A stretch of 5,083 nt of DNA, taken from JAXGQD01 sp964574395. GTDB taxonomy: Bacteria > Bacillota > Clostridia > Saccharofermentanales > Fastidiosipilaceae. The notes beneath the pieces were generated by a model that did no database searches, had not been told where the DNA came from, and saw only the letters and a program-made list of their open reading frames with translations. Shown piece by piece: positions 4,952-5,083 of this stretch. The DNA lies in the NCBI GenBank assembly GCA_964574395.1, contig CAZNNL010000082.1, positions 1 to 5,083 on the forward strand, given 5' to 3'. The position numbers were made by a program, and so were the translations under genes. Positions within the stretch are counted from its first letter, which is position 1; each line of letters starts with the position of its first letter.

Positions 4952-5083
4952 CGCAAATTTGGCACGGCGCCAGGTCTCACAGCCGGGACTGCCTGGCTGC
5001 GTAATCTTCTATCCATAGTTTTGGATTATATTTAATTGATAGACGAAAAACTGTTAGATAGAATGCATCTAACAACTGCTAGG
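4952..5083. other. Sequence after the IS fragment, no recognisable gene
   Basis: Frames in both directions are short, lack ribosome binding sites and resemble nothing I know. Apart from the hairpin at 5052-5074 I see nothing in it. Confidence 0.4.
5045..5076 (-). terminator. Candidate weak terminator for a minus-strand gene right of the window
   Basis: TGTTAGAT (5052-5059) and ATCTAACA (5067-5074) are perfect 8-bp inverted repeats around a 7-base loop. On the minus strand the hairpin is followed by GTTTTTC, a short U tract. The stem is AT-rich, so termination would be weak. The gene it would serve lies outside the window. Confidence 0.35.

Noticed and set aside
4774..5016. Minus-strand 80-codon frame over the IS end
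   Set aside because: It runs antisense through the IS terminal repeat and OrfA start, has no ribosome binding site and resembles no known protein.

Overview
The window looks like a piece of a low-to-moderate GC Firmicutes chromosome. The signs are strong AGGAGG-type ribosome binding sites on every gene, tRNAs with encoded CCA, a Gsp17M/low-temperature-induced type stress protein, and an IS3-family (IS150-like) insertion-sequence end. Lactobacillales, perhaps an Aerococcus-like lineage, is my guess. The sequence alone does not fix the genus.

Layout, left to right. Positions 1-207 hold the end of a tRNA cluster: the 3' part of tRNA-Asp(GTC), an intergenic hairpin, a complete tRNA-Phe(GAA) and a rho-independent terminator. 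Positions 208-777 contain no convincing gene. This stretch has a GC-rich hairpin patch (about 265-325), then an AT-rich array of 41-bp repeats. The array has three nearly identical direct copies plus a partial fourth (518-657), followed by two to three diverged copies on the same 41-bp spacing but apparently in the opposite orientation (661-about 774). A near-perfect palindrome sits at the turning point.

Positions 778-3666, all on the minus strand, carry a potassium-uptake operon. trkA (451 aa, two RCK modules) is transcribed first and trkH (482 aa, four pore loops) follows 84 bp later. TrkH forms the membrane pathway, and TrkA is the cytoplasmic nucleotide-binding ring that gates it. A 19-bp palindrome with TTAGG/CCTAA half sites lies just upstream of trkA.

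Positions 3942-4658, plus strand and divergent from trkA, encode a 238-aa protein. It has a Gsp17M-like N-terminal domain, a glycine-rich membrane-active core and an acidic Asp-Pro-rich tail. K+ uptake next to a general stress protein fits an osmotic or envelope stress theme, but that link is inference.

Positions 4835 to about 4951 are the left end of an IS3-family element: terminal sequence, RBS and the first 15 or so residues of OrfA. The reading frame then stops, so this is a truncated remnant. The last 130 bases hold no recognisable gene, only an 8-bp hairpin that could be a terminator for a minus-strand gene outside the window.

The coding part is ordinary. The most unusual item is the 41-bp repeat array with an orientation switch between the tRNA terminator and the 3' end of trkH.
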